Assembly (NCBI GenBank): GCA_035517495.1
Contig: DATIYT010000144.1
Span: forward strand, 1-64,000
DNA: 64,000 nucleotides
Origin: DASZHJ01 sp035517495
GTDB lineage: Bacteria; Pseudomonadota; Alphaproteobacteria; ATCC43930; CGMCC-115725
Reading direction: 5' to 3'
Below, one piece after another: positions 6,777 to 15,079 of the stretch. The translations under genes and the position numbers were made by a program. Under the pieces are notes generated by a model. It saw nothing but the letters and a program-made list of their open reading frames with translations. It made no database searches and was not told the DNA's origin. How positions within the stretch are numbered: position 1 is the stretch's first letter; each line of letters starts with the position of its first letter.

Positions 6777-9227
6777 TCAGAAACGCTGCAGCAGCCGCTC
6801 GATATATTCGCGCTCTGTCTCGGGCCGTCCGGTATCGCCGGAGCGCCGGCGCAGCTCGTCCAGAATCTGCTTGGCTCGCTCGGTGCCGAAGCTGTCGTCC
6901 TTGCTCTCGCCCATCCTGAGGCGGCCGTCGGAGTAGGTGCCCTCGGCGCTGTCGCCGGTCGGGCGTCCGAGCGGGTCGCGATCGGCGTTCGGAAGCATGC
7001 CGTCGGGCAGACCCGAATCGCCGGTGCCGCCGAAGGCGCTGGTCATCTGATCGATGATCTCCTTGGTCGCCTGTTGCAACGCGTCCAGCGCGTCGGTCTC
7101 GGGGCCGACCGCTTCGCCGGGTGCGCCGCGCTCGAGCGCTTGCGACGCATCGCCCATGGAGCGATCGGCGCGGCCCAGCGACTGCGGCGCATCTTGCCCT
7201 TGGTCGCCCAACTCGCGCATCACCTCGCCGAGCCTGCGGCGGATCGCCTCCTGCTCCGCGGCGTCACCATTCCCCGGCCGCGGTTGGCCGCGCTGCGCCT
7301 GGCGCGATTGGCGATATGTGCGATCGAGCAACTGCTGCTCGCGATTCATCAATTGCTGCAGGTCGCGCATCGCTTCGTTGCCTTGGCCCAGCATCTGCCG
7401 CGGCTGCGCCGTGCGTAGGTTCTCCAGCATGTTCTGGAGCTGCGACAGGAGATCGCGCGCCGCATCCTTGGCGCCGGAGCGCGCGAGGTCACGCGCTCGG
7501 TCGAGCATGCGCTGCAGGTCGCGATCGGTCATCAGCCGCGACGGATCGATCGGCTGCATTTCCTTGCCGTCGGGATTCTGCTTTTGCATGTTCTCGGCGA
7601 GCGCTTTCAGATACCGGTCGATCGCGTCCTTGAGCTGCTTGGTCAGGCGCTCGATTTCGTCATCGGGAGCATTGTTCGCGAGCGCGTTCTGCAACTGCTG
7701 CATCAGGTCGCGCAGGTCGCGCTGCGCCATGGTCTCGTGGCCGTCTTCGAGGCGCAGCGCCAAATCCCACAGCAACCCCTGCACCGTCGGAATTGCGGTT
7801 TTGGGGTCTTCATGCCTGAGGCGAAGCGACGCGATGCGCAAGCCCAGGAAAACCACTTTGTCGTCTTCGAAAAAGCCCGGTTGCTGCGACAGGTCCGAGA
7901 GCGTCTCGGAAACGACGTCGCGGTCCTGCGGATGCACGGTGAGTTCGCGCCGCTGCTCGATGAGCGCGCGTGCGAAGGGGTTGTGGAAGATGCGCTCCGG
8001 CAGCGTGAACGTCACCTCCTCGCTCTTGCCGACCAGTCCCGGAGTGTTGCGGGCTTCGAGATGAATCTGCACCGGGAGACCCGCCCAGGGATGCGGCGTC
8101 AGGTCATAGAAGCTCGAATCGTGCGCCTCCTTGAGGTGCAGGCCCGGCAGCGGCAGGTCGAGCTCGAGCGTTTCGTCGTCGTTGCCGCCGACGCGGCGGA
8201 TAACCGCCTTGGCGCTGTCGACGCCGTATGCGTCCGTCGCGCGATACTCGAGCCGCACCGCGTTGTGCGTGGTCTTCTGCGGCGGGCTTGCGAAGCTGAT
8301 GGTGGGCGGCTCGTTCGGGATGATCCGGATCGGCCACGAGCCGAGCGTGCGGCCGCTCTGCGTGACCTCGAGCTTGTCGCCCTCGGTCAAAGTGGCGCTG
8401 CCCTTGAAGTTCTTGCTGTCGATACGGGCGAAGTCGCTGGCCTTGCCGCCGACCTCGATGCGCGGCGGCTCGCGTCCGCCCTGCACCTGCGCCAGTACCG
8501 TGCTGCCGGTCGGGATCGCGATCGGGTCTTTGATCGCGGCGTTGCGCTGCAGGAACAGCGGCGGTTCTCCGGTGTAGTCGGGCGGCGTCACCCAGATATC
8601 GAGGCTCGTCACTTCGGCGGCGCCCGGCGTGAAGCTCAGGTCCGGCACGAGTGCGCGCAGCAGTCGGTCTCCGGTGTCGCCACCGGCGTCGAGCACCCCC
8701 ACCAACAGCGCCATCGTCAAAACCACGCGCAGCCCAAAAGGATCGCGCCGCAGCAGCCCTGCAAGCGGCATCCCGATGCGCAATTTTCGCACGCGCCCGG
8801 CCATGCGCGCGCGATGCGCCGCCCAGAGCGCAACCGCGACCGGATCGCTGGCGCCGCCCGCCAGCCGGTCAGTGAGCGCGGTCAGCGGACGATGGTCGAG
8901 CCCGCTTGCGGTTTCGAGCCGCCGCCGGCCTTCCGATGTCTCGGGAACACGGGCTGCGCGAATCGCGCGCCAGAGTGCCGCCGCGAACAGGAGGGCGAGC
9001 ACGGCAAGGCCCGCTGCATGCAGCCATCCCGGAACCATCGCCGGCAAATCGAACAGCGCCGCCGCCGCGAACACGCCGACGACCCCCAATGCGGTCGCGA
9101 ATTCGGGCCAACTCCGCTCCCAAAACAGTGCCGCGCGAGCAAGGCGCAAACGCAGCTTGAGGCCACTGATCGGGTGCCGCCCCATTTGGAGCGGGGGTGT
9201 GGCGGGTCGCGAGGTGGTCTCGGGCAT
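6777..9227 (-). CDS. TIGR02302 family (DUF4175) membrane protein
   Basis: A protein of about 816 residues typical of Alphaproteobacteria. Two hydrophobic segments lie near residues 35-90 and another near 165-185; a beta-rich region with VTSLDIWVTPPDYTGEPP follows; the C-terminal half is very long, helical and rich in Gln, Asp and Arg, and ends EREYIERLLQRF. The function is unknown; the architecture suggests an inner-membrane protein with a large periplasmic part. The ATG at 9225-9227 is preferred because GAGAGG precedes it; a GTG 13 codons upstream is possible. It lies downstream of lysA, a common neighbourhood for the family. Confidence 0.85.
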   Translation of the reverse strand: MPETTSRPATPPLQMGRHPISGLKLRLRLARAALFWERSWPEFATALGVVGVFAAAALFDLPAMVPGWLHAAGLAVLALLFAAALWRAIRAARVPETSEGRRRLETASGLDHRPLTALTDRLAGGASDPVAVALWAAHRARMAGRVRKLRIGMPLAGLLRRDPFGLRVVLTMALLVGVLDAGGDTGDRLLRALVPDLSFTPGAAEVTSLDIWVTPPDYTGEPPLFLQRNAAIKDPIAIPTGSTVLAQVQGGREPPRIEVGGKASDFARIDSKNFKGSATLTEGDKLEVTQSGRTLGSWPIRIIPNEPPTISFASPPQKTTHNAVRLEYRATDAYGVDSAKAVIRRVGGNDDETLELDLPLPGLHLKEAHDSSFYDLTPHPWAGLPVQIHLEARNTPGLVGKSEEVTFTLPERIFHNPFARALIEQRRELTVHPQDRDVVSETLSDLSQQPGFFEDDKVVFLGLRIASLRLRHEDPKTAIPTVQGLLWDLALRLEDGHETMAQRDLRDLMQQLQNALANNAPDDEIERLTKQLKDAIDRYLKALAENMQKQNPDGKEMQPIDPSRLMTDRDLQRMLDRARDLARSGAKDAARDLLSQLQNMLENLRTAQPRQMLGQGNEAMRDLQQLMNREQQLLDRTYRQSRQAQRGQPRPGNGDAAEQEAIRRRLGEVMRELGDQGQDAPQSLGRADRSMGDASQALERGAPGEAVGPETDALDALQQATKEIIDQMTSAFGGTGDSGLPDGMLPNADRDPLGRPTGDSAEGTYSDGRLRMGESKDDSFGTERAKQILDELRRRSGDTGRPETEREYIERLLQRF

Positions 9228-9299
9228 CAAACGCCCTCTCATCTGCATTCCCGGGTCCTGGATCACGCTGGAGCGCCTGCGCGCGCCCCAGGGTGTTCG

Positions 9300-10589
9300 C
9301 TACGAGCCTGAAAGCCAAGGCGGAATGCGATCCTGGCCGAGCAGCTCGTCATAGCTGGGCCGGGGCCGGACCACGGCGAACTCGCCGCCGCTAACCAACA
9401 CTTCCGGCACCAACAGACGTGTATTGTAGCTCGAACTCATTACCGCACCATAGGCGCCTGCTGACAAGATCGCGAGCAGATCGCCCGCCGCAACCGGCGG
9501 CATTTCCCGAGCCACAGCAAAGGTATCCCCGGTTTCGCAGACCGGTCCCACTACGTCGACGACCACCCGATGATCCGAGGCGGGCGCACGCACCGGTACG
9601 ATCTCGTGCCAGGCCTCATAGAGCGGGGGCCGGATAAGATCATTCATGGCGGCGTCTTGAACGACGAAACTCTTGGTTGTTCCAGGCTTTATATAGATAA
9701 CCCGCGCGATCAGCGCACCGGCGTTTGCCACTAGGACACGGCCGGGCTCGCAGGCGAGGGAGAAGCCGAGATTGCCGGCGAGCCGCTCGATGAGTGCGGC
9801 ATAATCCTCGGCCATCAACGGCCGCTCCGCGTGGTAATGGACGCCGAGCCCACCCCCGAAATCGAGACGTTCCACGGAGAGGCGGGCCTCTCGAAGCTCG
9901 ACTGCCAGCGCGATCATCCGCCGAAACGCGGCTTCGAGAGGGGCAAGCTCCGTGATCTGCGAGCCGATATGCACGGCCAATCCGACCGGCTTCAGGCCCG
10001 GCAGAGTGGTTGCGCGGCGGTAGGCGGCGGCCGCTTGATCGATATCGATGCCGAACTTGTTCTCGCGCTTGCCGGTGGAGATTTTGGCATGTGTCTTGGC
10101 GTCCACGTCCGGGTTGATGCGCAGCGATATGGTGGCGACATTGCCCAGCCCGCTCGCAACCCGGCTCAGCAGTTCCAGCTCCGCCAGCGACTCCACGTTG
10201 ATTTGATGGATTTCGCGAGAGAGCGCATAGGCAAGCTCGGTTTCGGTCTTGCCGACGCCGGAAAAAATGATGCGGCTCGGCGGTATCCCCGCGGCGAGCG
10301 CTCGGCGCAATTCCCCTTCGGAGACGACGTCGGCACCGGCGCCAAGCCGGGCCAACGTCCGGATCACCGCCTGATTCGAATTCGCCTTGAGTGCATAGTG
10401 AATTTGCGTGCCGCTGCCTTCGAAGGCAGCGGCGAAGCGCCGATAGGTCGTGGCAATGGCGGCACTCGAGTAGCAATAAAACGGCGTACCGACCGCGTCG
10501 GCGATACGGCGGACCGGTACGCTCTCCGCGTGAAGCTCGCCCGATCGATAGGCGAAGGCAGGGCCCATCGCAGCGACGGCGTCGCTCAT
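9300..10589 (-). CDS. lysA: Diaminopimelate decarboxylase
   Basis: A 429-residue PLP enzyme catalysing the last step of lysine synthesis, meso-diaminopimelate to lysine plus CO2. The PLP lysine is in HYALKANSN (about residue 70), the glycine-rich phosphate-binding loop is FGGGLGVHY, the second-subunit cysteine motif is VVGPVCETGD, and AGAYGAVMSSSYNTR is also family-typical. The ATG at 10587-10589 overlaps the stop of lptM (ATGA), so the very long upstream extension of the frame is not part of the gene. Confidence 0.95.
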   Translation of the reverse strand: MSDAVAAMGPAFAYRSGELHAESVPVRRIADAVGTPFYCYSSAAIATTYRRFAAAFEGSGTQIHYALKANSNQAVIRTLARLGAGADVVSEGELRRALAAGIPPSRIIFSGVGKTETELAYALSREIHQINVESLAELELLSRVASGLGNVATISLRINPDVDAKTHAKISTGKRENKFGIDIDQAAAAYRRATTLPGLKPVGLAVHIGSQITELAPLEAAFRRMIALAVELREARLSVERLDFGGGLGVHYHAERPLMAEDYAALIERLAGNLGFSLACEPGRVLVANAGALIARVIYIKPGTTKSFVVQDAAMNDLIRPPLYEAWHEIVPVRAPASDHRVVVDVVGPVCETGDTFAVAREMPPVAAGDLLAILSAGAYGAVMSSSYNTRLLVPEVLVSGGEFAVVRPRPSYDELLGQDRIPPWLSGS

Positions 10590-10732
10590 GATTCCTCGTG
10601 CGGATAGGTTCTTGGGAAGTTCTGCGGCACGCCTTCGGGAGGCTCGGGAGGATTTTTCCGGCCGCAGCCCGCGAGCGGCGCCAGCAATCCCGCCAGCACC
10701 ACCAGCAGCAGGAGAGTGCGAATTCGCATCAT
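10586..10732 (-). CDS. lptM: LPS translocon maturation chaperone LptM (small lipoprotein)
   Basis: A 48-residue lipoprotein squeezed between argH and lysA, overlapping both by 4 bases (ATGA at each end). It begins MMRIRTLLLLVVLAGLL and has a clear lipobox, LAGC, with the acceptor Cys23, then a short proline-rich tail (RKNPPEPPEGVPQNFP). LptM, formerly YifL, assists disulfide maturation of the LptD-LptE complex in Escherichia coli; the identification here is from size, lipobox, the GRKNPP-type tail and the conserved place before lysA. Confidence 0.85.
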   Translation of the reverse strand: MMRIRTLLLLVVLAGLLAPLAGCGRKNPPEPPEGVPQNFPRTYPHEES

Positions 10733-12132
10733 CCGAGGAAGCGCGCCCGTGCCGCCGCCGCGGCGCGCCGCACGTTGGCGGGCGCGGTACCGCCGAAGCT
10801 GGTCCGGCTCTCGGCCGACCGCTCGACCGTGAGCACCGAAAACACATCAGCGGTGATGCGCGGCTCCACCGTCTGCATTTCGCCGAGCGGCAAATCGGCC
10901 AGATCGCACCGGAGTTCCTCGGCGCGCCGTACCAGGCGCCCGGCAATATAGTGTGCGTCACGGAACGGCAGTCCGAGCCGCCGCACGATCCAGTCCGCGA
11001 GGTCGGTCGCCGTGCTGTAGCCGCTGGCGGCAACGCGGCGCATCGCCTCGGCATTGATGGTCATGTCGCGCACCATGCCGGCGTTTGCAGCAAGGCAGAG
11101 TTCGATCGTGTCCGCGGCTTCGAACAGCGGCTCCTTGTCTTCCTGCATGTCCTTGCCGTAGGCAAGCGGCAGCCCCTTCATCATCGTCAGCAGCGCGAGC
11201 AGCGCGCCGTTGAGCCGGCCGGTCTTGCCGCGCACCAGCTCCGCGGCGTCGGCGTTGCGCTTTTGCGGCATGATCGAGCTGCCGGTGGTGAAGGCGTCGG
11301 AAAGCGCGATGAAGCGGAACGGCTCGCTCATCCACAGGATGATCTCTTCGGCAAGCCGCGAAAGGTGCATTCCCGCGAGCGCCAGCGCGGAAAGGAATTC
11401 GATCGCGAAATCGCGATCGGAAACGCCGTCGAGAGAATTCGCAGTGGGCCGGTCGAAACCGAGCGCCACGGAGGTCGCATCGCGGTCGATCGGGAACGAG
11501 GTGCCGGCAAGCGCCGCCGAGCCAAGCGGCGACTCGTTGAGGCGGCGGCGCGCGTCGGCCAGCCGGCCGCGGTCGCGCCCTATCATCTCCACATAGGCGA
11601 GGAGGTGATGTCCGAACGTCACGGGCTGCGCCACCTGCAGGTGGGTGAAGCCCGGCATCACCGTTGCCGCGTGCTCCTCCGCTTTGTCGATCAAGGCTTG
11701 CTGCAGATCGCGCATGGCGGGGTCGATGCGATCGATCGCGTCGCGCACCCAAAGCTTGACGTCGGTCGCGACCTGATCGTTGCGCGAGCGCGCGGTGTGC
11801 AGCCGCCCGGCGGCCTCACCGATTAGCTCCCTGAGACGCACCTCGACGTTGAAATGGATGTCTTCATGCTCGGTCCGGAACGGGAATTTGCCGCTCTCGA
11901 TCTCGGCGCGGATTTGCTCTAGACCCCGTGCGATGAGCGCGCCATCTTCAGGGCTGAGGATGTTTTGCCGAACGAGCATCGCCGCATGGGCGAGCGAGCC
12001 GGCGATGTCCTGGGCATAGAGCCGGCGGTCGAAGCCGATCGAGACATTAATGCGCTCCATGACGGCGGCGGGGCCGGCCGCGAACCGGCCGCCCCGCGCC
12101 AGGTTGCCATCGTGCTGATGCTGCTCGGTCAC
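10729..12132 (-). CDS. argH: Argininosuccinate lyase
   Basis: A 467-residue enzyme of the fumarase/aspartase superfamily that cleaves argininosuccinate to arginine and fumarate. The signature loop GSSIMPQKRNAD (about residue 285) carries the catalytic serine; TARSRNDQVATD and the histidine-containing GFTHLQVAQPVTFGH are also present. The start ATG at 12130-12132 gives a normal short N-terminus before RFAAGPAA. It heads the argH-lptM-lysA operon and is divergent from the TlpA gene 39 bases away. Confidence 0.96.
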   Translation of the reverse strand: MTEQHQHDGNLARGGRFAAGPAAVMERINVSIGFDRRLYAQDIAGSLAHAAMLVRQNILSPEDGALIARGLEQIRAEIESGKFPFRTEHEDIHFNVEVRLRELIGEAAGRLHTARSRNDQVATDVKLWVRDAIDRIDPAMRDLQQALIDKAEEHAATVMPGFTHLQVAQPVTFGHHLLAYVEMIGRDRGRLADARRRLNESPLGSAALAGTSFPIDRDATSVALGFDRPTANSLDGVSDRDFAIEFLSALALAGMHLSRLAEEIILWMSEPFRFIALSDAFTTGSSIMPQKRNADAAELVRGKTGRLNGALLALLTMMKGLPLAYGKDMQEDKEPLFEAADTIELCLAANAGMVRDMTINAEAMRRVAASGYSTATDLADWIVRRLGLPFRDAHYIAGRLVRRAEELRCDLADLPLGEMQTVEPRITADVFSVLTVERSAESRTSFGGTAPANVRRAAAAARARFLG

Positions 12133-12171
12133 CGCCGCGCGGCCCCCGGCCCGAGCTGAGAGTGGGAATAC

Positions 12172-12744
12172 ATGAAAGTCGCCCGCGCGCTCATTGTACT
12201 AGTGCTCCTGACCTTCCCGATCACAGCCGACGTCGCCAGCGACGGCCGTGCCGAGGGCATGGGATTGGGCGAGTTTAGCCCGACCGATCCGCCGCGGCCA
12301 GCGCCGGCGATCACGGTGACGGCGCGGGACGGAACCGTGCTGCACCTGTCGGACCTCAAGGGCAAGCCGGTGCTGATCAATTTGTGGGCCACCTGGTGCG
12401 CTCCCTGCGTGCGCGAGATGCCATCGCTCGAACGGCTTGCGGTCGAGCGCGGCACGACGCTCAACGTGCTCGCAATTTCCGAGGATCGCCGTGGCGAGGA
12501 GATTGTGGGTCCCTTTATCGAGCGGCACCGATTTACGCGGCTGCCGATCTATTTGGACGGCAAGAGCGACGTATCGCATGCCTTCGGGGTCGATGCACTC
12601 CCCTCGACCATCCTTATCGACCGCGACGGGCGCGAGGTCGGCCGCTTCGTCGGGCCTGCGGAATGGGACGGTCCGGCGGCGCGGCGGCTGATCGACCGGC
12701 TGCTGAAGCCCGAAGTACCGGGGCAGCAAAGCGCGCAGCGCTGA
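12172..12744 (+). CDS. TlpA-family thiol:disulfide reductase
   Basis: A 190-residue thioredoxin-fold protein with an N-terminal hydrophobic signal or anchor (about residues 4-20) and the active-site motif WATWCAPCVREMP. The cis-proline region is LPSTILIDRDG. Periplasmic TlpA/CcmG-like proteins reduce disulfides, for example in cytochrome c and oxidase copper-centre maturation. A TlpA gene divergent from argH is a recurring arrangement in Alphaproteobacteria; the client is not shown by the context. Confidence 0.88.
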   Translation: MKVARALIVLVLLTFPITADVASDGRAEGMGLGEFSPTDPPRPAPAITVTARDGTVLHLSDLKGKPVLINLWATWCAPCVREMPSLERLAVERGTTLNVLAISEDRRGEEIVGPFIERHRFTRLPIYLDGKSDVSHAFGVDALPSTILIDRDGREVGRFVGPAEWDGPAARRLIDRLLKPEVPGQQSAQR

Positions 12745-12771
12745 GTGGGGGGATCGGGGTAGGCCCAAGGT

Positions 12772-12843
12772 TCGTCATGATCGGGCTTGTCCCGGTCATC
12801 CACGAGAGGTTCTCGCACCTAGAAGAGACATGGATGGCGAGGC
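12772..12843. repeat. REP-like palindromic extragenic element with two hairpins
   Basis: Just after the TlpA gene lie two adjacent hairpins: GATCGGG-CTTGT-CCCGGTC (12779-12797, one mismatch) and CGAGA-GGT-TCTCG (12803-12815), then ACATGGATGG. From memory this resembles an abundant extragenic repeat of alphaproteobacterial genomes built around GGGCTTGTCCCGG. The remaining bases to 12895 contain no gene. Confidence 0.5.
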
Positions 12844-12895
12844 GTCGGCACCGAAGTCTGAAGGAGATGTGGGGATAAGTAGTGGATGAGGGGAG

Positions 12896-13264
12896 CTAAT
12901 CCCGTTCGATCCGTCGGTAATCGGCCTTTTCGGTCGCAAAGTTCACGAGAAGGGCTACAGGGAGACGTGTAGCGTGAAGGTAAGATCGCACCTGCGCATA
13001 GTGGACGGCCGCCAGTTTCTCGATCGCCTTAAGTTCCACGATGACCCGCCTCTCCACGAGTAAATCGATCCGATCTTGACCAACAATCTGGCCGTCATAG
13101 GTGACATCGACCTCGACTTCAGTGCCGACAGTCATCTCTCGCTTGCGCAATTCGATGAGTAGTGCACGGCGGTAGATCGCTTCTCCGAACCCCGGTGCAA
13201 GCTCCTTGTGAACCTTGATGACGGCGTCGATGATGGCCGCCGTTAGCGGATCATCGACAGTCAC
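12896..13264 (-). CDS. GxxExxY family protein
   Basis: A 122-residue protein of the GxxExxY family (TIGR04256). The naming motif is GFGEAIY (about residues 25-31), and the core IDLLVERRVIVELKAIEKL, with acidic and Glu-Leu-Lys residues on successive strands, resembles a PD-(D/E)XK nuclease-like fold. No biochemical role is established. The start is the GTG at 13262-13264 with GGGAG upstream. The gene is flanked by extragenic repeats and the first 14 codons are duplicated upstream (13313-13394), consistent with sporadic acquisition. Confidence 0.82.
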   Translation of the reverse strand: MTVDDPLTAAIIDAVIKVHKELAPGFGEAIYRRALLIELRKREMTVGTEVEVDVTYDGQIVGQDRIDLLVERRVIVELKAIEKLAAVHYAQVRSYLHATRLPVALLVNFATEKADYRRIERD

Positions 13265-13394
13265 GCTCCCATCTCCCCATCACCAAATCATCCCCTCATC
13301 CCCCTGTTCCTTGTCGATAACTGCTGCCGTCGGTGGATCACCGACTGTCACGTGTCCATCCCCATCACTAAGTCATCCCCTAATCTCCTTTTCC
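13226..13394. repeat. Tandem imperfect duplication of the GxxExxY 5' end and leader
   Basis: Two direct copies, 13226-13310 and 13313-13394 (period about 87 bases), share most positions. The first contains the start of the GxxExxY gene (GTG, then TVDDPLTAAIID on the minus strand). The second encodes the near-identical VTVGDPPTAAVID from its own GTG and then runs out of frame to a stop. Both carry the purine-rich leader GGGGATGA on the minus strand. This is a truncated second copy of the gene start. Confidence 0.7.
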
Positions 13395-13403
13395 TTTGGG
13401 CAT

Positions 13404-14063
13404 TCAAGCCTGTGCCAGCACCCGATTGAGGAATGCGCCGCCCGCGTGCAGCCCCGCCTCGTCGATGCTGTGGCCGAGACCGGGCCGAGCCAATGTCTCG
13501 ACTGAAACGCCGAGCGCGCGAAGCGCCCGCTCCGCGGCACCCAACGCCTCGAACGGCACCACGGGATCGGCTTCGCCATGCACCAGCAGGATCGGCGGCT
13601 TGACCCGCATTTCGTTTGCGAGTGTGTCGCCGGTCCTGAGCGCGCCCGAATATCCGACGATGCCCGCCATCGCCTGCTCGCGCCGCAGCCCCACATGAAG
13701 CGCCATCATCGTGCCTTGGGAGAATCCGACCAGCGCCATTTGCGCGGGCTGAAGGCCTCGGGTCTTTAGGGCGTCGTCGAGGAATGCATCGAGGATCGGT
13801 GCCGTCGCGCGCACACCGGCTAGAATCATCTCCGGCGAACGGTCCTGCAGACTGAACCATTGCCGGCCATAGGGAGCCATGTCGCAGGGATAAGGCGCGT
13901 GCGGCGACAGGAATTCGGCATCGGGCAGCAGCGGCGCCCAGTAGGGCGCGAGCCCGATCAGGTCGTTGCCGTCGGCCCCGAGACCGTGCAGCAGCACGAC
14001 GAGTGCCTTGGGCTTGCCGCCGGACTGCGGCGGATGGCGCGGACCATCGAGGCGGAGCAGCAT
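13404..14063 (-). CDS. Carboxylesterase/phospholipase-type alpha/beta hydrolase
   Basis: A 219-residue serine hydrolase of the short carboxylesterase/acyl-protein-thioesterase group. The oxyanion-hole strand is VVLLHGLGADGND, the nucleophile serine is in GFSQGTMMA, the acid Asp is in HGEADPVVPF and the base His is in LGHSID. The ATG at 14061-14063 has GGAGAG upstream. The enzyme hydrolyses small esters or lysophospholipids in other species; the substrate here is unknown. Confidence 0.88.
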   Translation of the reverse strand: MLLRLDGPRHPPQSGGKPKALVVLLHGLGADGNDLIGLAPYWAPLLPDAEFLSPHAPYPCDMAPYGRQWFSLQDRSPEMILAGVRATAPILDAFLDDALKTRGLQPAQMALVGFSQGTMMALHVGLRREQAMAGIVGYSGALRTGDTLANEMRVKPPILLVHGEADPVVPFEALGAAERALRALGVSVETLARPGLGHSIDEAGLHAGGAFLNRVLAQA

Positions 14064-14193
14064 GGGCGATCTCTCCAGAAAAATTCGGAGCGAGGCATAG
14101 ACGAGGCCAGCGCCCTTGTCACGCCCTTAACCGCCATCGCGAGTGCAGCGCTCGCAATGACGTTCCCCCGGCACTATGATTCGTCGAGATATC

Positions 14194-15033
14194 ATGACCC
14201 CAATCATCACCCGCTTCGCGCCGAGCCCGACCGGACTGATCCACCTCGGCAGCGCCTATGCCGCGCTCTTCGCCTGGGAGCGCGCGCGGGAAGCGGGTGG
14301 GCGCTTCCTCTTGCGCATCGAGGACACGGATCGAGCGCGCTGCCGCGCCGAATTTGTCGATGCCTTGTTCGAAGACTTGGCCTGGCTCGGCGTCGAGTGG
14401 GACCGAGAGGTGCGCCGGCAATCCGAGCATCTGCTGGAGTACCAAGCGGTGCTCGATCGCCTCAGCGCGGAAAGGCTGCTCTATCCGTGTTTCTGCACCC
14501 GCGCCTCGGTGCAGGCGGAAATCGCGGCTTCGGCGGGTGCCCCTCAGGGACCGGAGGGACCGCTCTATCCCGGGACCTGTCGAATCTTGTCAGAGGCGGA
14601 ACGGCGCGCGCGGATTGCGGCCGGCGAGAGCCACGCGCTCCGGCTCGATGCGGCGGAAGCGGCACAACGGGTAGGGGCGCTGATATTCGAGGATCACGAC
14701 GCCGGCCGCGTCTTAGTCGATCCGCTGCTCAACGGCGATATCGTGATGGCGCGGAAGGACGGCGGCCCGAGCTACCATCTGGCGGTCACCCATGATGACG
14801 CAGCGCAGGGCGTCACCTTGGTGACGAGGGCGCGGGACCTGTTGCCCGCTACCCATGTTCAGCGCGTGTTGCAGGCGCTCTTGGGTTATGAAGCGCCGCG
14901 CTATTGGCACCACAAGCTGCTGACGAACGCCGCCGGATTGCGACTGGCGAAACGCGACCACGCGCTCAGCATCCGGGCACTCCGCGCCGCCGGCCGCTCG
15001 CCCAAACAAGTGCGCGCGATGGCGATGTCGTGA
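14194..15033 (+). CDS. gluQ: Glutamyl-Q tRNA(Asp) synthetase
   Basis: A 279-residue truncated glutamyl-tRNA synthetase paralogue that attaches glutamate to queuosine 34 of tRNA(Asp). It has the HIGH-type motif in FAPSPTGLIHLGSA, the KMSKS-like motif in LAKRDHALSIR, and the GluQRS zinc region with CFC (YPCFCTRASV) and later YPGTC. It lacks the anticodon-binding domain of GltX, as expected. The ATG at 14194 is preferred over the one at 14176 because GAGATATC gives a ribosome site and similarity begins at TRFAPSPTG. Confidence 0.93.
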   Translation: MTPIITRFAPSPTGLIHLGSAYAALFAWERAREAGGRFLLRIEDTDRARCRAEFVDALFEDLAWLGVEWDREVRRQSEHLLEYQAVLDRLSAERLLYPCFCTRASVQAEIAASAGAPQGPEGPLYPGTCRILSEAERRARIAAGESHALRLDAAEAAQRVGALIFEDHDAGRVLVDPLLNGDIVMARKDGGPSYHLAVTHDDAAQGVTLVTRARDLLPATHVQRVLQALLGYEAPRYWHHKLLTNAAGLRLAKRDHALSIRALRAAGRSPKQVRAMAMS

Positions 15034-15079
15034 ACGGACAGAACTTTGACCGCTTCGCCGGGGCAGTTACGAAAGGCAG

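Noticed and set aside
7584..9311. 575-codon plus-strand frame
   Set aside because: Antisense of the TIGR02302 gene; no domain, typical GC-driven shadow.
10588..11826. 412-codon plus-strand frame
   Set aside because: Antisense of argH, whose signature motifs are unambiguous.
13226..13394. Possible CRISPR-like repeat pair
   Set aside because: Only two copies, no constant spacer, and the repeat encodes a gene start; a partial gene duplication explains it.
13215..13505. Ser/Pro-rich plus-strand frame over the 13.3 kb repeats
   Set aside because: It is antisense to the GxxExxY gene start and translates the duplicated repeat, which explains its repetitive look.
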